Shown: positions 12,907 through 21,199 of the stretch, one piece after another
Position numbering within the stretch: position 1 is the first letter of the stretch
Layout: each line of letters opens with the position of its first letter
DNA from: Onchidella celtica
Lineage: Eukaryota; Mollusca; Gastropoda; Systellommatophora; Onchidiidae
Direction of reading: 5' to 3'
NCBI GenBank assembly: GCA_963931925.1
Contig: OZ007569.1
Location: 69,936,920 to 70,000,919, forward strand
DNA: 64,000 nt
Program-made: the position numbers and the translations under genes
Notes under the pieces: model-generated
Database searches by the model: none
Seen by the model: only the letters and a program-made list of their open reading frames with translations
What the model was told of the DNA's origin: nothing

Positions 12907-15462
12907 CGATAGATAGATCGATAGATAGATCGATAGATAGATCGATAGATAGATCAGTCAGGTGTTTGGTCAAGCAAACAAATAGAGCTATCATGAACAC
13001 AATGTGTTTTATTATCTGAGTTCCTCCAACATATCTCTGCTTGCCCCCCCCCCCCCCCACTCCACCCCCCCCCCTCCCCTGATCCATTATCTAGCCAGAG
13101 AACAAGACCTGGACAGAGGTCAGCGACAAACTGTACCTGCCCTATGACGCTACCTTGGACTATCACCCCGAGTTTGATGGTTTCCTTCCCACTGAAGATG
13201 TCAAGCAAGCCGATGTAGTACTGTTGGGTTTTCCACTGATGGTCAACATGAGTGAATCAACGCGAGCCAATGATATGATCATTTATGACAAGGTACAAAA
13301 GCCTTTATAAAGGCTCAACTAAACTCAAAATTTGGCCCACTTTGCAGCATTCGAAATGTCAGAAATAGAAAAATCAGTTTTAAATTCCAGCAGACAAAAA
13401 AGCTGCATAATGATTCCGTGCCCTTGTGCATTGCGCTTCTGACAAACTGAAATGTCAAGCAATAGAGAGCTCGGTCACCATGCAGATAGGTGACTTGCCG
13501 GTGACTAAGTCCCGGGACCCTGAATGCAACTACTCAAGGATTGCAGGAGAACACCCAGATACAGTCATGATCCGGATGCCCCCCCTCCCCCCCCCCCCCC
13601 CCGGCCACAAGTGTGAGGAATTCGCTCAAGGGTCAAAACACTTGCTTGAATAGAGGTTTCTTTCTCTGTAGATCTTCTGTAATGTCCCTCTTATGGGAAC
13701 TGTGTGTGCGTGAATTAGTTTTGTGTGTCTCTGTGTATGTGTGTGCATGTCACTGTATTTCAAGGTATTTTCAGGTTTTGATAATGACAAAAAATGATGA
13801 AATCTAACAAACACACACAGGTTTGGATTTCTTGTGAGATTTTTGGCAAATATCCAAAGTAAATCAATGCTTCCTTTCCTGAGAACGTTGAGATTTTAGA
13901 AAAAGTATTGTTTTCTTTTATCTCAAGGCCCGAAAACCATTGGGGCAGAATTTGCCATTTTCCGTTGTCTTTACATTTGATCTCAGTAGGAAGGCCTTTA
14001 CTGTGGCCTAGGATACATTCTTTACACATATATTCGTGAAGCATCCGTGCTTCTCTCGATCTCCACAGCAGCCCAAGTATGCGCCCTCGTAACAACTTGG
14101 GATCCTCTTACATATGTACCCATAATTTTTACTATAATATCTCTGGATCCGCCTCTGCTATGATGTAAGCATATCTGCCTCAACATGATCCTTAAATATT
14201 CATTATTCCATTGTCACACGTGTTCTGGCCCTCGCCATGACCAGGGGTAAGTGCGTCATAATACGATAATCTACAATTCTATCTCCACAGCTGACCCCGG
14301 TGGGTCCCGCACCTGCCATGACCTGGGGTATGTTCCTGCTCGGCTGGTTAGAACTGGGGAATTACAGCAAAGCTAACGAACTCTTCCCTAGATCTGTACT
14401 CAACGCACAGGAGCCTTTCCTGGTGAGTAACAATGTTGGTGATGGAGATACAGCTCGTAACCCAGGGCCCCTTTCCTATTGGATAGCTCAAAGGCAGTCC
14501 TGTCAGGACTAACACAGGGCCCCTTTCCGACTGGATAGCTCAAAGGCAGTCCTGTCAGGACTAACACAGAGCCCCTTTCTGACTGGATAGCTCAAATGCA
14601 GTCCTGTCAGGACCCCCTACGTCAATCTGATGCAGATTTGTAAAGGATTTCTACAGGGTTTGCAGCCTTACCCTAGAGGTAGATTCCCTGCATCAAACCG
14701 ACGTTGGCGCAATGTCGTAGCCAGTGAATCTATGTAGGAACGATGTCATTCATAATAACAAACTTGACCCACGTGTTGGTGGCTGGGAGAGTTCTGGCTC
14801 TGTAAAAGAGTGGTCTCTTGTTCGATCCCAGTTGCAACCCCTAAACTTTTTTGTTTCAATTCTTTTTCGTTTTAAAAAATAATTTGTTTCTTTCTTGAGA
14901 ACCAAAGACAGTTTATGATAAGGAGCATTCCCTTGGAACTCGGAGTTCCTACAGCAACAGTTGTTACGGGACCCACGGGACCGCAGTCTCGTTACAAAGT
15001 CCAATAGAGAAAATACTGAGTTGCGTTCACTGTTCAGCTAGAGCTTTCTATGTAAAATACTACGGTCCCCTAACAACAGCTTCTGGATTTTGCCATCCGC
15101 AGGTCTGGACTGAAGACGCCAATGGTAATGGTGCCACAAATTTCCTGACTGGAATGGGCGGATACTTGCAGTCCATCATATTTGGATACGGCGGTGCCAG
15201 AATATATGACGACAAGATAACCTTTGACCCACAGCTTGTATTCAATACCACCAAGGTCAGGTTCACCGGGGTCAATTACAGAGGTTGTAGTTTTGACCTC
15301 GAGTACACTGATGCAAGTATGACCTTGGGTCTGACCTCAGCTGACCCTGGATCTGGGACATTAGAAGTTCTGTTTGAAGACAAAGCAACATGGGAAAAAC
15401 TTGTTTTGGGACAACCAATCCAGACGAATAGGAAAGGTTTCTGGCTTCGGAGTAGTCAGTAA
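2883..15462 (+). CDS. PGGHG: Protein-glucosylgalactosylhydroxylysine glucosidase-like (GH65), 13 exons
   Basis: Coding exons: 2883-2975, 3680-3768, 4405-4613, 5852-6047, 6237-6324, 7722-7821, 10205-10431, 11127-11310, 11686-11895, 12442-12554, 13095-13292, 14291-14422 and 15103-15462. They sum to 2199 nt (732 codons plus TAA), with every phase matching, close to the human enzyme's 737 residues. The family removes glucose from glucosyl-galactosyl-hydroxylysine of collagens. Visible support: a hydrophobic leader (residues 1-24, likely cut near VHS-Q); WDQD at 342-345 (D343), PPDEW at 469-473 (E472) and VWTED at 614-618 (E617). The spacing of these three matches the catalytic D301/E430/E574 of human PGGHG as I recall them. 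N-glycosylation sequons include NIT, NMS, NDS and NTT. The protein ends WLRSSQ with no KDEL-type retrieval signal. All internal introns are GT..AG; the donor after exon 9 (GTCGGT) is weak. Acid trehalase-like ATHL1 is the same family, and fungal-type trehalase activity is less likely. The start is chosen for the leader and the phase-0 join. Confidence 0.93.
5237..5501. mobile_element. 265-bp MITE with 22-bp terminal inverted repeats (copy 1)
   Basis: The left end at 5237-5258 (TGTTGTTACTTGTACG...) is the near-perfect inverse of 5480-5501 (...GCAAGTAACAACA); only two of 22 positions differ. It lies in PGGHG intron 3. A second copy at 47842-48142 shares the interior over more than 200 bp. No clear target duplication is visible and no coding capacity is present. 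Superfamily not assigned. Confidence 0.8.
6891..6966 (+). repeat. SINE tail fragment
   Basis: About 75 bp beginning GCGCGTTAAAGATACCTTGG and ending near GCTCGGGCAAGAAAA. It matches, with few differences, the tail of the fuller SINE at 20851-21195 (21118-21186). It sits in PGGHG intron 5 and no tRNA-like head is present. Confidence 0.7.
8090..8480. repeat. Foldback/hairpin repeat
   Basis: The centre, about 8216-8310, is an imperfect inverted repeat: GTGACGTCACGATATTGAG pairs with a later ATTCAGTGTTGTTACGTCAC. Weaker inverse similarity continues outward. The outer part near 8421-8460 (ATGCTGTACGGATATAAATA then GGACAGTGCATAT) recurs in shortened form at 10062-10091, marking a repeat family. Confidence 0.55.
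8821..9025 (+). pseudogene. THAP zinc-finger domain exon, transposon-derived
   Basis: The frame starts [18 protein letters not shown] and includes a W (LWLKGID) and VCAEHFVSG, giving the C-x4-C ... C-x2-H pattern plus the Phe and Trp positions of a THAP domain (about 68 residues). It ends at a plausible donor CTCAG|GTAATC, so it may be a first exon whose partners are missing. THAP domains bind DNA and are common at the N-terminus of P-element and Kolobok-type transposases. Its position inside a TIR pair supports mobile origin rather than a host gene. Confidence 0.72.
9602..9743 (-). pseudogene. N-terminal fragment of a second element gene
   Basis: On - from ATG at 9741-9743 the frame reads [20 protein letters not shown] and, later, DPYSIP, then [13 protein letters not shown], ending around TTSFYT before the similarity appears to stop. 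I recall this type of N-terminus from repeated invertebrate proteins that also carry SWIM and YqaJ-like exonuclease domains; that is memory, not a search. No later domains are present here. Confidence 0.5.
11127..11310 (+). CDS. PGGHG: PGGHG-like exon 8, WDQD catalytic motif
   Basis: Begins after TTTCTTTCTAG and reads [16 protein letters not shown], the most conserved GH65 block here. It carries the presumed catalytic Asp (residue 343). Its donor GTATCT runs directly into an (ATCC)n repeat, so the 5' splice site borders a microsatellite. Confidence 0.93.
11317..11520. repeat. (ATCC)n microsatellite abutting a splice donor
   Basis: About 200 bases of CCAT/CATC tetranucleotides with interruptions, starting six bases after the exon 8 donor GT. 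It gives long open frames rich in Pro-Ser-Ile-His that are not a protein. Confidence 0.93.
12165..12300. repeat. (AGTC/ACTC)n microsatellite
   Basis: Tetranucleotide tract shifting from AGTCAGTTAGTT units to CACTCACTCACC units in PGGHG intron 9. Confidence 0.88.
12442..12554 (+). CDS. PGGHG: PGGHG-like exon 10, presumed catalytic Glu
   Basis: Reads [20 protein letters not shown] across the join. Glu472 in PPDEW aligns with the human catalytic Glu430. The acceptor is CCATAG, two bases before the GTT codon; the alternative AG two bases later gives an immediate stop, which fixes the boundary. The acceptor has a poor pyrimidine tract. Confidence 0.9.
12703..12955. repeat. (GATA)n microsatellite
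   Basis: About 250 bases of nearly uninterrupted GATA with sporadic GATC units, in PGGHG intron 10. The inverse frame encodes only a Tyr/Leu/Ser/Ile repeat. Confidence 0.97.
14465..14612 (+). repeat. 52-bp tandem repeat, about 3 copies
   Basis: Units start at 14465, 14517 and 14569 with GGGCCCCTTTCC or a close variant, and share GGATAGCTCAAAGGCAGTCC and TGTCAGGACTAACAC. Located just after PGGHG exon 12. Confidence 0.9.
14775..14842 (+). repeat. tRNA-derived SINE head
   Basis: Contains a box A-like TGGCTGGGAGAG and a box B TGTTCGATCCC about 35 bp apart, then an AT/T-rich stretch. The arms do not fold into a proper cloverleaf, so I call a tRNA-derived SINE rather than a functional tRNA. Confidence 0.5.
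14968..15088 (+). repeat. Degenerate fragment of the GAGACCGTAGTC MITE core
   Basis: GGGACCGCAGTCTCGTTAC through ACTACGGTCCCCTAACAACA aligns with the repeat core at 35738-35840 and 36333-36440. It ends about 14 bp before the last PGGHG acceptor, so it forms part of the branch-point region. Confidence 0.65.
15103..15462 (+). CDS. PGGHG: PGGHG-like terminal exon 13
   Basis: Starts at CCATCCGCAG|GTC and reads [20 protein letters not shown], holding the third catalytic carboxylate (Glu617). It continues into the C-terminal beta-sandwich-like region and ends at TAA. Just upstream, 14968-15088 is a degenerate repeat fragment lying within 15 bp of the acceptor. Confidence 0.92.
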   Translation, partial: VWTEDANGNGATNFLTGMGGYLQSIIFGYGGARIYDDKITFDPQLVFNTTKVRFTGVNYRGCSFDLEYTDASMTLGLTSADPGSGTLEVLFEDKATWEKLVLGQPIQTNRKGFWLRSSQ

Positions 15463-15563
15463 TGTCTTATATAAAACTAGTGGGCCATGTAGCCAAAATA
15501 CTCACAATGTAATTTTTGTTATCAAGTTGTGTCCGATTTGCCAAAGAATTACCGTGACCACGT

Positions 15564-15927
15564 CACAGGCTAATAAATTAACCAGACTGGAAACACGAAC
15601 TTCGGGCTGTGTCGTTTTTTACGGAATTTCCAGAGCGACGACTGTATAATCAACATGGCCGCCGCTCGGGAAATTCCGATTCTAGTTTTATCTGCAGTAG
15701 AAATTTCTTTTTATTTGTCAAGATTGGTTGTACATGTATTAGTTTTTTTGTGCGGAACCAAACTTCCGCGTTCAGTAGGCGCGTCAAAATGGTGTCATTC
15801 AAAATTGTAGCTATGCTGAACGTCGGTCGCTACCTTAAACCTAATATGGCGGATGGTTCATGACCTTTCGCTGTTTTGTGAAGTCACACAATATGATCAT
15901 CCAGTCTGGTTAATTTATTAGTCTGTG
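15564..15927. mobile_element. 364-bp MITE with 27-bp TIR and 8-bp target duplication
   Basis: Left end CACAGGCTAATAAATTAACC... (15564-15590) is the inverse of 15901-15927 with one mismatch in 27. Both sides are flanked by the identical octamer GACCACGT (15556-15563 and 15928-15935). Eight-base duplications fit hAT, P or Merlin superfamilies; hAT is the usual source. It begins 101 bp after the PGGHG stop. Confidence 0.93.
15572..15577 (+). promoter_or_regulatory. Candidate poly(A) signal AATAAA
   Basis: First AATAAA downstream of the PGGHG stop codon (110 bp after it). It lies inside the left TIR of the MITE at 15564-15927, so the transposon may supply the 3' end of the host transcript. The inverse TIR carries the same motif on the opposite strand. 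Confidence 0.4.
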
Positions 15928-15935
15928 GACCACGT

Positions 15936-17580
15936 AGCCTATGAAGAGGTTGTTATGGTCTATTAGCTAAACATAAAGCTAACCCTAAGGCACACCCCAA
16001 CCCCCAAGCTTAAAAGAAAAAAAAATGAATATATAAAAATCACAACGTAATCCCAATTTGGCCACATGGCCCCAGACAGTCACACCAATGAAATTCATGT
16101 ACAATTTTACCAGATTATTAAATGCCTTGATTTTTTCGGAAAAGTAGGTCAGATATCGTCCAACTTTTCACAATACCGGTTGTAAAGTTCTGTGCTCGTT
16201 GTAAAAAGTGCTGCGCTGAAGGTTTTGTTCACATTCCAAACCTGTGGAGCTCATCGATTCCAATTCTTTCAGGTGTGAAATAAATTTGCTCTGGTTCTTG
16301 TGGACACTGAAGGAATTTAATAATAATATCACTGGTTTCGATTCCCTTGCTTTGATTCAAGTTTATTGATTGCCATTCATACCTCGAAAGCCCCACGTTA
16401 CATAACAGCCTATAGGCCTATCTGGTTCTTTGGAGATGGTGTTGCTGCAGCAGATTTTGATATCGTCGTTGTCTGTTGCATGCTGTTGTTGCTACTACTC
16501 TTGTTGTCATTGTTGTTTCCACTAACATATTACAACAAACAACAATCAAAACCAGAGTTAACACTATTTCTTTCCAGACCCATACGCACAACAAGCTGTC
16601 CCATGACATGCTGTATTCATGTAAAGAAGCTCGAAACGAATTATAACATTAATGTAACTCTGTGACCTCTAGATGTTGTGGAAGAGATCTTTACTCATTC
16701 AATAATCTTTTCAGAATGACCAGTTTTGGGAAGGCGGGGGGGATAGGGGGGTAGTTGAACAACGCAGCTGCATTATTCATAAATAAATAATTCTGCGGTT
16801 ATTCTTTCTGAATAGAACTAATTTAATTTTTTTTTTAAAACGTAGCCTAAGAGAGTAATAATCATTCTTCTTGGAGTACAAAGGAAAATCACTCATCTAC
16901 ACAAAACTGCATCAGAGTGGCTTGTTTCTGCAGATATCAAAGGCACGTGTCATTATATGTATTTCTAATACGGACAAAATAAACAGGCATGCTCACATAT
17001 GTTAATCTCAAGGCAAGTTGCAGACGGACAGTAAAAGTTTAGGGAGCGAGTGTCGTGCTATCCAGTTTCATTTCAAATTTCTCCACTGCTCTCCCTTAAT
17101 TTAACAAATGATAAAATAATTAACTGAGAGATGTAGGTGGAAGAGACACACAGACAATACACACACAATGAGAGAGAGGCAGAGATTAGAGAGAGACAGA
17201 GCGAGAATAGGAAGAGGCAGGGACAGAGAGAAAGAGAGATGAGAGGGTGAGACAGAGTGACGTAGAAAAAGAAAGACACCCAGATAGACGACAGACACAT
17301 ACGCGCACACAAATAACGTACACAGTCTACTATTTTAAACGCCTCCTTTTAGCCCATTAGAATTGCAAGCTTTTATTAGGGTTAGTGTTAGTATAAATAT
17401 TAATTACGTGCAACTGGACAGAGATCCCCAAAAGCAAGTCCTCAATTCATGACCTTTTCACTGGATGAACTAGATCTAACATCAGGACACAAATACACAC
17501 ATACACACATACAATCAACACGTAAAGCCAGCTATTTTACAGGCCCCGTAGAATTGCAAGTTTTTGTTTTAATGTTAGCG
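15936..17580. other. Intergenic, no recognised gene
   Basis: AT-rich single-copy-looking sequence with short simple repeats (TGTTGTTGCTACTACTC region at 16470-16530, GA/CA-rich 17135-17305). No exon with a recognised domain. Confidence 0.5.
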
Positions 17581-17581
17581 C

Positions 17582-18874
17582 AAGCCCAACAAATCTGCCA
17601 AACAAGTCTGACAAGTAAGATGCAAAAGTCCAACAAGCTGACCGAAAAAGTCAGACAAGTCTGATGCACAACTCCAATAAGTTGACTGAAAAAATCCTAC
17701 AAGTCTGAATAGTTGGCTAAACAATTTTGATAAGTCTCACGCATAAGGCCGGCAAGTTGGCCGAAAAAAGTCTGAAGCGTCCGACGCCCAAGTACAATAA
17801 GTTGGCCGAAAATTCTGACATGCCTGACTCACAAGTCCGACAAGTTGGCCAAACATTTTGACAAGACTGAGCTGAGGGACAAATAGCATAAGTTTGCCGA
17901 AAAAGTCTGACAATTCTGACGTACAAGTCTGACAAGTTGGCCAAAATATTTTGACAAGTCTGACGCACAAGATCGACAAGTTGGCCAAAAAAATTTCACA
18001 AGCCGCACCCACCAGTCCGACCAGTTGGGCAAAAAATTCAGACAAGTCCAATGCACAAATCTGACAGGTTGGCCCAAAAATTTTGACAAATCTGACGCAC
18101 GAGTCCAAGAAGTTGGACAAAAGATTTTGACAAGTCTGACGCACAAGTCTAACAAATTGGCCAAAAAGTTTTGACAAATCTGATGCACAAATCCAACAAG
18201 TTGACCGAAAAAATTTTGACAAGTCTGACGCACAAGTCCCACAAATTGGCCAAAAAAGTTTGACAAGTCTAATGTACAAGTCCAACATGTTGGTCGAAAA
18301 AATTCCAACAAGTCGAATGCACAAGACTGACAAGTTGGTCAAAAATTAGAAAGGAGCGACGCACAAGTCCAATAAGTTGACCAAAAAATCCGACAAGTCC
18401 GAGGCAAAAGTTCAAGAAGTTGGTAAAAAAAAATCCAACAAGTCTGATGCACAAGTTGACTGAAAAAATCCAACAAGTCTGATGCACAAGTTCAACAAGT
18501 TGACTGAAAAAATCCAACAAGTCTGATGCACAAGTTCAACAAGTTGACTGAAAAAATCCAACAAGTCTGATGCACAAGTTCAACAAGTTGACTGAAAAAA
18601 TCCAACAAGTCTGATGCACAAGTTCAACAAGTTGACTGAAAAAATCCAACAAGTCTGATGCACAAGTTCAACAAGTTGACTGAAAAAATCCAACAAGTCT
18701 GATGCACAAGTTCAACAAGTACTTTTGACTGAAAAAATCCAATAAGTCTGATGCACAAGTTCAACAAGTTGACTGCAAAAATCCGATAAGTCTGATGCAC
18801 AAGACCAAGAAGTTGGCCAAAATAATTTGACAAGTCCGATAAGTTGGCTAAACAATTTTGACAATTTGATGTAC
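17582..18874. repeat. 44-bp minisatellite array, about 29 copies
   Basis: Tandem units of the form GACAAGTCTGATGCACAAG, then TTCAACAAGTTGACTGAAAA and AATCCAA. Period 44 is measured at 18481, 18525 and 18569. Copies at about 18440-18720 are almost identical; copies toward both edges diverge (GTTGGCCAAAAAATTTTGAC variants). CAAGT recurs about three times per unit. Long open frames on - (up to 201 codons) arise from the repeat and shift frame between copies. Confidence 0.95.
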
Positions 18875-19467
18875 AGATTTGTTAGGTTACTCGGTCTTTC
18901 TTGGTTCATTGTAGATCACTGATACGATTTGATTCATTTAAGTTTTGAGACATTTCTTTCGCAATTGGCAGTTAAAAACAGTGATAGTTTCAAAATGTCA
19001 GAAGAAAGTTAATCAAACTTTCTTGCAGCTTCCACTTGTACACCCACCGAAGCAAAATTAATGTTAAAGAATATCATAACAGTCGAAAGTTGCAAAAATG
19101 TAACTCAATAGGGATTAGAAAATAGACCTACTTTTAAAAAATAAGCTTACTTTGGGTGCGTAAATCATTAAATGCTTTTGAGACAATGTTTAGAAATGGT
19201 TTAAGATGTCACTTGCGTCAAGAACTCAGTTTTGACCCAATGTCATTTTCCTGCCGGTTTTGTCATTTATCTTGAAGCTTGACCCTCGGAGATCGATAAC
19301 TCCTATTTTCACATTTTATACATGACTACCGCGTTAGACAAGACAATTATCACTGTAAAAAAAAAAAAACCCACGAAAACTAACTTGTTGACGCCCCAGA
19401 ACAAAAAAAATATATATATAAAAATCCACAAACGATCGAACTGCTAACGACACATGCACACACTTGC

Positions 19468-19503
19468 AAGACAAGTCCAAAAAGTCCGCTCGACAAGTCC
19501 GAC
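19468..19503. repeat. Detached minisatellite unit
   Basis: GACAAGTCCAAAAAGTCC then GCTCGACAAGTCCGACC resembles one unit of the 17582-18874 array, about 600 bp away. Confidence 0.5.
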
Positions 19504-19624
19504 CAAATTAATACTCAAATATCTATCTATCTATCACACACACACATGGATCCTGCTAAAGCACGTCCATACGAACACAAAAATTATAACTATATCCCAT
19601 TTAAACAATCGTGAAAGAGAGACA

Positions 19625-19643
19625 GACACAGAGAGAGAGAGAC

Positions 19644-19695
<52 letters not shown>

Positions 19696-19735
19696 GATGA
19701 GGAGGGGGAGAGAGTGAGAGAGACAGAGAGAGAAT
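19625..19735. repeat. (GA)n tract
   Basis: About 110 bases of nearly pure GA dinucleotide, preceded by a GACAGACACAGA transition. Confidence 0.95.
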
Positions 19736-19797
19736 TATTCTACCAGGAAATTGCACATGGTGGAATTCAATCAAGATCTACAACTCGTGTTTTAGAC

Positions 19798-20255
19798 CAG
19801 GTGGCCAAACCGGGGCTCACGAGGCATAATTATGCGGCTCTTTGACCATCAATATGCTGCTGCCCGAAATAATGTTGCTGAGCCCTTCTTTTCATCACAG
19901 TTTACACAACTTTTATATTTTCTTGGATGTTCTCGTAGTTCATTACCGTATTGAATACGTTTAAAACACAATCATCAGTCAAGGTATTGAAAATATTTAG
20001 TGTTATAATATAATGTGCACTTTGTGATTACTGAAACTAATACAAATTAATTAACAGTTTAAAAAGCTACATACATGAGTAAATAAAATTATTGTTGCAT
20101 ACATGTATTTCTCAATATTTATATAAAAATTTTGGAACAAAATATGTATAAACCAATAAAAATGTTTGTGTAAGTTTTGTTCATATCTTGTGGCTTTCCA
20201 ACATCTGAAGTTTATCGTTTGTGGCTCTTACGTTAAGCAAGTTTGGCCACCCCTG
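19798..20255. mobile_element. hAT-like non-autonomous element
   Basis: The right end read inward is CAGGGGTGGCCAAACTTGC, a classic hAT terminus. The left end CAGGTGGCCAAACCGGGG is its two-base-deleted counterpart. Subterminal GGCTCTT motifs occur on both sides (near 19854 and 20223), as in many hAT elements. Interior is about 458 bp and non-coding. The flanking octamers do not match, so the duplication has decayed or an end is displaced. Confidence 0.68.
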
Positions 20256-20850
20256 ACATATAATATAACAATAACAGTCTGAAGGTGCTATACGGTACCA
20301 GATGGTACTGACCCATGGATGTGGCAATTTGATTATTCTTTGTATACACCAAAGAGACTAAATGATTCAACTCATCGACTTTCCCAGTAAATTTCAGTTT
20401 TGTTTGTTTGCTTTTTTTTTTCGGAGCTTCGGTAAAGATTGACAATTGTGAAATGATAAGTTTGCACATTATTACAGTAAGGCATGAACTACTTGTTCCG
20501 CTACTAATTAAACAATTGTGCCTATACTCCCACCTCAAATACTCCATCACCACAACTGTTAATATTTCCAATGACTATCTTTTCTCGTCTCGCTGTTTTC
20601 GTCTTCTACTATTATATTTAGGCCTACAATTAAAATAGAATATTCCACTCTCTCCATCTTCACCCTCCATCTCCCCTCCTTTCTCTTTCCCACCCTCGCT
20701 CTCTCTCGTTCTCTCTCTCATCCTCGCCTCGATCAGTCACTACCACTGTGCCCCACTCGATCGGCCATAAAAACAATGAACACAGGCCATATCCGATAGA
20801 ATGAAAAGAAAGAACGTACATAAATCTCCGCGGTTTTAAATCTTCTATAA

Positions 20851-21195
20851 TGGGGGGACAAGGTGGTCTAGAGGCAAGATGCTCGCCTCTCATGCCAAGG
20901 GTCCCAGGTTATAAACCCGGGCAGTGCAGGCATGTTGGAAAGTGGATTTTTCTCATATTTTCAAGTCCCTGGTCCTATTGGGGGGTAGGATCGAGTAGTT
21001 CTTGGAAATTGGATTTTTCTCATATTTTCAAGTCCCTGGTCCTATTGGGGGGTAGGATCGAGTACCTAGTCTTCTCGGATAAGGACGGAAAAATTCGGAG
21101 GGCCCGTGTGCACGTTGCGCACGTTAAAGATACCTTGGCAGTTGGAAATCGTAAAGAGCAGGCCGAAAGGCCGCTGCCCGGGCAAAATTGAAATT
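20851..21195 (+). mobile_element. tRNA-derived SINE with internal 67-bp duplication
   Basis: The head has box A-like GGTGGTCTAGAGG and box B-like GGTTATAAACCC. The body holds two direct copies of a 67-bp segment starting TTGGAAA at 20935 and 21002. The tail runs from TTCTCGGATAAGGACG through GGGCCCGTGTGCACGTTGCG and ACGTTAAAGATACCTTGGCA to GCCCGGGCAAAATTG. The tail recurs at 6891-6966. It resembles conserved metazoan SINE central/tail domains (Nin-DC type, from memory). Confidence 0.75.
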
Positions 21196-21199
21196 AATA

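Noticed and set aside
12650-13087. 145-codon - strand frame of Tyr-Leu-Ser-Ile repeats
   Set aside because: Translation of (GATA)n and a C-run; pure low complexity.
14775-14842. Functional tRNA gene
   Set aside because: Box A and B are present, but the T-stem and acceptor stem do not pair well; a SINE head is more likely.
17737-18342. 201-codon and 160-codon open frames on the - strand with Cys/Leu/Phe repeats
   Set aside because: They are translations of the 44-bp minisatellite. The period is not a multiple of three, and no conserved domain or start context is present.
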